Assembly (NCBI GenBank): GCA_030544235.1
Contig: CM060472.1
Coordinates: forward strand, 23,190,224-23,254,223
Origin: Lepturacanthus savala
Taxonomy: Eukaryota; Chordata; Actinopteri; Scombriformes; Trichiuridae
Direction: 5' to 3'
DNA length: 64,000 nucleotides
Shown: piece by piece, positions 58,691-64,000 of the stretch
Position numbering within the stretch: position 1 is the first letter of the stretch
How the letters are laid out: every line of letters starts with the position of its first letter
Notes under the pieces: generated by a model
Seen by the model: the letters and a program-made list of their open reading frames with translations, nothing else
The model's database searches: none
What the model was told of the DNA's origin: nothing
Made by a program: the position numbers and the translations under genes

Positions 58691-60048
58691 ACCAAGGTCA
58701 AGTGCTGCTAAATGTAACAATGTATTTTTTAATTGTTGAAAAATTATGACCCCCCTCCGCCCCATCCTTCATTGTGGTTTGGTCCAGATGCTGTTTTCCA
58801 GTGGGCGGGGCCAGTGGCTAACAATGATTTTGACAGTCAACTAGTCGATAGCTACTTGGGAGAAACCAATCCAACTAATATGGAGAAGCAAGGAAGTCAT
58901 TTATCACACCACTTGTTCAAAATTAATCCAAAATCAGCCTTTTTATTAACAGTCTAACTGGTTAAGATCAGACCTAATGATCGTTAACGAGCTCAAATTA
59001 TGTAAGTTATGGTAGCGGCAGAGATTATGGGAAGGGAGGAGGGAACGGTAGGATGTTATTATATTTAATAGCATTGTTTAAAACATTTGAAGATGCTGAA
59101 TATGCTGAAGAAGATAGGACCAGATTATTATGCTAGTGTAGTATTTCTCTTTATTTATTATTAGTATAAGTGTTTAATAATTATTCATGTCCCCTACAGA
59201 AATTATTTTCTGAAAATTCACTGTTTATTGTCCCCACCATCAATGAAATGGGATTTTCACCCCTGCATTGCTATTGTGATGGCATCTATTCTGTAGCATA
59301 TTATTAGTATTAATATTTTTCTTCATTCTTCTGTTGAGTTTTTAAGCCTCAGCTCTGATTAGGTCCCACTATTGTTGGCCTTGTTGTTATTGAGCCCCTG
59401 TGGAGGTGTTTTTAATATTTTAATCTGTGATTCTGTAAATAAATTGAATTATGTTATTTTTTGTTCCTCTCAATCTGAATCACGTCTCCTACTCTGTAAA
59501 TGCTTTATTTGACAAATAATTATCAGAGGTGATTAATTCCTCGAGTGAAATTCCCAAGGTGGCATAGTTGGGCTTTTTTGTCATTGAATAGTAGTAATAC
59601 CTGTATCTGAGACGACTACCTACAACACCACAAGTACAACGTACAGCTGTGTTTGGATTTAAAAAGTAACATAAAAAAACCCAAATTTTTCTGTTGTTCA
59701 TACACTTGTCAGATGCACTTACGTTGGCTGTCTGTATGGCTTTTTACCTGACACAGAAAGCAATGACAGTGATTTCAGTGCTGTGAGTGAGTGACATTTG
59801 CAACCAAAAGGCCATTTGAAATGGTCCCCCTCCTTTACAGACCCAGACAATTCTTCAGAGCTGTACTTACCTGAACCACTACCTATCATCAGGAGGCACA
59901 GATAATAACAGAGTAGCAACTGTGTGAGAGGGAATAACGTGGAGTGTAAATTTAAAGTGAGAGAATGTAACTTTTAAAGAAGAAATAACAGTATTCTCTC
60001 ACAAAAGAAAAGAGGAATTTAAAGGCAATAAAATAGCTCAGATTAATA
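58691..60048. other. Gene-free stretch
   Basis: No supported exon or recognised element. Confidence 0.42.
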
Positions 60049-60442
60049 TACACTACCATCCAAAAAGTTTGGGGGTCACCCAGACATTTTTGTTTTCCAT
60101 GAAAATTCACACTTATTATTTACCATCTAACATGATCACACAGGGCTTTTCTAATCATCCATTAGCCTTCTGACACAATGAGCAAACACACTGTATTGTA
60201 TTGTATTATGTACACATTGTGTCCATTAGAACACTGGAATGATAGTTGCTGGAAATGGGCCTCTATACACCTACGTAGATATTGCACCAATAAACAGACA
60301 TTTGCAGCTAGAATAGTCATTTACCACATTAGCAATGTATAGAGTGTATTTCTGATTAATTTAAAGTTATCTTGATTGAAAAAGCAGTGCTTTTCTTTCA
60401 AAAATAAGAAATTTCCACCCCAAACCTTTGAAAGATATTGTA
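60049..60442 (-). mobile_element. Complete Tc1-like non-autonomous element
   Basis: Both ends are present. The left end reads TACACTACCATCCAAAAAG then TTTGGGGGTCACCC. The right end, inverted, reads TACAATATCTTTCAAAGG then TTTGGGGTGG, giving a ~28-bp inverted pair with TA on both flanks. The interior has no transposase. It is the inverse of the family seen at 19333-19784 and 1-196, sharing CTGGAAATGGGCCTCTATAC and AGCTAGAATAGTCATTTACC. Confidence 0.82.
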
Positions 60443-60452
60443 TTAGCTAACG

Positions 60453-60620
60453 TTGCTAACAGTCATTACCAGGCTAGTTTGCTAACATTCTATCGCCTGT
60501 CTACTTGTGCTACTGCTAAAGTGTATAGCAAAGTTTAGTTTAACATTGCTAACAGTCATTACCAGGCTAGTTTGGTAACATTCTAACTCTTGTCTAATTG
60601 TGCTACTGCTAAAGTGTATA
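60453..60620. repeat. Tandem duplication, 93-bp period
   Basis: Two 75-bp units (60453-60527 and 60546-60620) differ at only about 5 positions. Both contain TTGCTAACAGTCATTACCAG and TGTGCTACTGCTAAAGTGTA. The 18-bp linker follows the first unit only. It starts 11 bp after the Tc1-like element at 60049-60442. Confidence 0.85.
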
Positions 60621-60990
60621 CTGCTGTTCACTAAGTTGCTTTTCAATCCAAATGACAGGCTACCTCCCAGATCTACATGGCCTCGAGGGTCTGCACCGAC
60701 CATCTGCAACACATAAAGTAATATAAATAGAACCGCCTGCGCATTTGCAAGGCGATGGTTTATTTATACGGCATATTTCGGTACAAGGCAATACAATGTT
60801 CTTTACATAAAACATTCAAAGCATCGGGACAAAGTGCAAAAACATTATACAAATTACATTATACTAAGACATAAATATAATTAAAAACGGTCATTGAAGT
60901 CAAAAGAGAGGAAAGTAAAAATAAGCTCAGATAAACGATTAAGAAGAATAAATAGTTGCAGTAATGTGCAGTTTTCTGGGAGTTTGTTTC

Positions 60991-61020
60991 CAGACAGACA
61001 GACAGACAGATAGATAGATA
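60991..61020. repeat. (CAGA)n(TAGA)n microsatellite
   Basis: Tetranucleotide run with a switch from CAGA to TAGA, at the downstream (3') side of a minus-strand LINE fragment. Confidence 0.93.
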
Positions 61021-61314
61021 CCATAAGAAGCTGGAGTGATGTGATCCACTTTCTTGGTTTTAGTGAGGAATTAAGCAGCAGTGTTCTGCATTAACTGCAG
61101 CTGTCTGATCGATCTTTTTTTTTTTAGAGAGACCTGTAAAGACCCTGTTACAGTAGTCGAGTCTGCTGAAGATAAATGCATGAACAAGTTTTTCCAAACC
61201 CTGCTGAGAGATAAATCCTTCACTCCTAGATACATTCTCCAAGTGATAGTAGGCTGACTGTTTAATGTGACTTTTGAAGTTCAGGTCTGAGTCCATGACT
61301 ATACTATAACTCAA
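61021..61314 (-). mobile_element. CR1/L2-type LINE fragment (RT C-terminal part)
   Basis: The minus strand reads MDSDLNFKSHIKQSAYYHLE, then SQQGLEKLVHAFIFSRLDYC and NRVFTGLSKK. This matches the segment after the RT catalytic core in L2/CR1-clade elements, better preserved than at 17865-18280. A single-base run (T10 in plus, near 61117-61127) causes a Lys-rich frameshift. It is a partial, inactive copy from a different family than the 18-kb fragment. Confidence 0.75.
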
Positions 61315-63840
61315 TAAATTGCCTCTGTTTTACCAATGAAATCGTTTCCTTTTTCCCCCAAACTTTACTGAATAATACAATAATTACAAATTCAAGTAAG
61401 AATCTCCACATTGCGTCCTGACATAAACATTAACATAAGCAAGGCAAAAGCATTTGATTCATATCAAAAGGGGTGATATTTTCTATTGCAGAGCTCAACT
61501 AATTACTTCTGCCAAAACTGACTTGTGACTCTACATAAAAAGAGCTTTTTCCGACAGTGCTTTACTTTGTCCTTTGAACATCCGAGTTGGATCGATCAAG
61601 TAATCAGCCTCTACTCTCCTCGCTGCAATAAAAGCCTGGTTCAGAACTCCACTCAATCGCCGGTTTGTCTGTTAACCTCCATGGGAGAGTTTCTTGGCCA
61701 TCCTTGTCTAGTTTTGTGCTCTGCTCATTTCCAATTGGGCCTCAACATTTTCTTTGTCTCTTCCCCAGGAATCTCCCTGGTTTTTGCTCCAGCTCCTCAC
61801 CCAGCTACCCAGTTTTGTCTTCTGTGGATTCATTCTCAGTACGTTCTGCAATCCCTTGGACTCAGCTATCCTGCCTGCCCACTCCATCGCCATTCCCCCA
61901 TCACTTCCCTGTGGATTGGACTTTGTGTGCCTTTGTGTTTGTATTAAATATCCCTATTTTACTATCAAACTGTTCTGCTTTTTTGGCCCCCAAAACCTGA
62001 AAATACATGTTTGGGGTTTTGAATTATATTTATTGAGGTCTTAAAAAGCATTTAATTTGACTTTTAAAAAATGGTGCTGCATATATTATATAAAAACTCA
62101 CTTGAGATGTTGCCCAGATGCTAATTGGTTGTATCAAAAGTGGAACAAGTTGAAAAAGGATAGTGGAAAATGAGTGAAAAGTATGACTAATAATAATTTT
62201 ATGCTATGACAGTGAAGTTGACATTAATTTTCCTGTCATTCCTGTTTTATGTAGTCAAAGCCCCGCTGGATGAAGGATTTCCAAGAGAAAAAAAAAAAAG
62301 TACTGGCCATACTCTGCTCTCTGATTGGGAATGGTAATCTATGAAACGGCACGCGTTGCAATGTCATTGTGCCTCAGCACATCTGGGGAAATCAGAGGCA
62401 TCAGCAGACTGCACTGTGCCAGGGCCCCAATCTAGCGCCTCTGGATGAAGCAGGCAAATTAAATCAGCTGGCTAACAAGAGATCTCCCACGACGCAATTA
62501 GGAAGTCGTGCAGACAAACGGAGAAGCCGGGTGTCATTTCCACGGATGAGATGCGGGATGCCGCATGTTCTCCAAGACAGAAGGAGGAGAAAACCACTGT
62601 ATAGCCTACATCGTATGCAGCAACCTGTATTTAAGAGTTCACTATAAGACACTCAGGGATGTCGAACGAGCTTAAAGCAGCATACAAAGAGCAAATACCG
62701 AACGCTTCCGAGCAGTTCTCCCACAAAGGTGACTTTTACTCTTCACGCATTGTTTGCTCGCCCGTTTTATTATTTTTTTTTTGTCTCTGCGTGACACGAA
62801 ATGAATGAAAAGAATGTGCAACACACCACAAGGAAAACATTTAAACCCCATGCGGAGTGTTACTTAACACAACAAGAATGCTGTGCTCCTTATCAAGTCA
62901 AGCATCGTGTTATTGCTATTAGCCAAGAGAAGAGAGAGCGGGGGGAGGGAGGTTGTATTATATGTGGACAGCCACAGGACCCTGCTGTGCAGAAAATTCT
63001 GAGGATGCAATCAAGTCAGCGGGGGGTGAAATCAGGAGCGCAGCATCAACTCCCTCACACTCCGTTTTCCTGTCTTTGGCCTCTGTACAAACAGATGTAC
63101 ATTGTCAGAGTGTTCTTATGCTTCTTTAAGTGAGGATAAATCTGTATTTTTAAAGAACATGGTGCATTTGTTTTTTTTTTTTTGGGGGGGGGGGGGTAGG
63201 AGAGAGCAAGAGAAACACTTTATCACGTTTGAGCTCGGAAGGCAGCTCAGGCAAGGAAGCATGTGGTCTGCCTCTATCTCTGTGTGTGATGGTGCTTCTG
63301 TGAAACAGGTTTTGGTTTCCCTTTCAATCTCGTTCTCTCTACAACTATCTTTGCTCTATTTTTCCTCGGTTCCCCATGTTCCAGCATAATCTTCCCCCCA
63401 CAGAACACCGTCCGGAGCTCTTTTGTAAAAGCAGCGCAGTACATGAATTTTACATGGGTCGCACACACAAGCCGTCCGTCAATACTCCCACTGACCACGG
63501 GGACTGCCCATTATTCTGAAAACCCAAATAGTTCAAAAAAGTCTCCCATCGGCCTGAAAGCCCATTAGTCTGACTGTCAATTATCCTGAAAACAAATGCC
63601 TGTTGTTCTAAAAATACACACTCTGGAGTTATTAGAAGTTGGCGACTGCTGGCCCTGGCGGGTTGAGAGGTGGGGTGATGACTTGGGTCGTGCTTGCATG
63701 TCAAAATTAATCTGGGTCCATATAACATGCTGTTTAATGTTCCAGTTTGGGGTGGAAGTGGAATTAGTATTTAAAAAAACTGCTATATATTCACAATGCA
63801 AAAAGAGAATCAACTGAATGGCTAAAAAGCTATCGTCAAT
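61315..63840. other. Gene-free stretch to the final SINE
   Basis: The segment 61560-61980, with GCAATAAAAGCCTGG near 61625, resembles retroelement or LTR-like ends also seen near 33.9 and 47.5 kb. A T13-G13 run lies at 63171-63196. Open frames such as 61525-61947 and 62369-62647 resemble no known protein. Confidence 0.4.
63171..63196. repeat. Poly-T then poly-G run
   Basis: Thirteen Ts followed by thirteen Gs. Length is uncertain in any read technology. Confidence 0.9.
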
Positions 63841-64000
63841 TTAGCGCTGTTACCTCACAGCAAGAAGCAGGACCTTGGTCTGTGACCTTTCTGTGTGGAG
63901 TTTGCATGTTCTCTCCTTATCTGCGTGGGTTTTCTCCAGGTTCTCCAGCTTCCTCCCACAGTCCAAAAACATGCTGAGGTTAATTGGAGACTCTAAATTG
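63841..64000 (+). mobile_element. SINE-like element cut by window end
   Basis: Starts at TTAGCGCTGTTACCTCACAG and follows the family through TCCTCCCACAGTCCAAAAAC and AATTGGAGACTCTAAATTG at the last base. The second half should lie beyond the window. About six bases of the consensus are missing around the B box, so transcription signals are probably broken. Confidence 0.78.

Noticed and set aside
62369..62647. 92-codon open frame rich in Arg and Gln
   Set aside because: No similarity to any family I know and no splice or promoter context.
1..64000. CRISPR arrays, operons, prophage or bacterial mobile elements
   Set aside because: No regularly spaced direct repeats with unique spacers and no prokaryotic gene organisation; all evidence points to vertebrate nuclear DNA.

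Overview
This window looks like nuclear DNA from a teleost fish. It has one short-exon vertebrate gene with GT/AG introns. It is full of fish-type Tc1-like transposons, TTAA-flanked MITEs, CR1/L2-type LINE pieces, a tRNA-related SINE-like family ending in TGAC repeats, and long AC, TA and poly-G microsatellites. There is no bacterial or viral gene organisation. I cannot name the species.

The only gene I can support in full is an outer dense fibre / ciliary-microtubule-associated protein, odf3b (cimap1b)-like, on the + strand. Its six coding exons run from 6721 to 9686 and encode 259 residues with six P-G-P (STPGR/SHIPPO) repeats. A likely promoter lies just upstream: a perfect-consensus RFX X-box at 5875-5888, a TATA-like TTTAAA at 5962, a putative 5' untranslated exon ending at 5995, and a 722-bp leader intron whose acceptor sits three bases before the ATG. 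A poly(A) signal lies at 9925-9930. The fourth coding intron carries an unrelated TIR element.

Layout. 1-5.7 kb: transposon debris, including a strikingly palindromic Tc1-like element (3290-4509) and a TTAA-type MITE (5256-5632). 5.8-9.95 kb: the odf3b-like gene. 9.95-13.9 kb: non-repetitive DNA with no gene seen. 13.9-14.8 kb: a mosaic of two Tc1 families and a SINE fragment. 14.8-17.8 kb: no gene. 17.9-19.8 kb: an L2/CR1 LINE fragment followed by a Tc1-like non-autonomous element. 20-29.6 kb: mostly non-repetitive DNA without recognised genes, with a SINE, a 28-bp-stem palindrome at 22.0 kb and a long pyrimidine-rich stretch at 28.2-28.9 kb. 29.6-32.7 kb: a compound microsatellite, a TTAA MITE, a hairpin element, and two unidentified coding-like segments around an 88-bp TA tract. 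32.7-64 kb: long gene-free DNA with another TTAA MITE (37.5-38.1 kb), more SINE copies, a duplicated dispersed repeat, a full-length Tc1-like non-autonomous element (60.0-60.4 kb), a local tandem duplication (60.45-60.62 kb) and a second LINE fragment (61.0-61.3 kb).

I found no convincing new biological system. The best leads are the inverted-arm Tc1 element, the unassigned coding-like block at 31.5-32.45 kb, the ciliary-type promoter of the odf3b-like gene, and the 22-kb hairpin next to a small coding-like reading frame. Everything here was read by eye. Family names for repeats come from remembered consensus sequences and were not checked by search.
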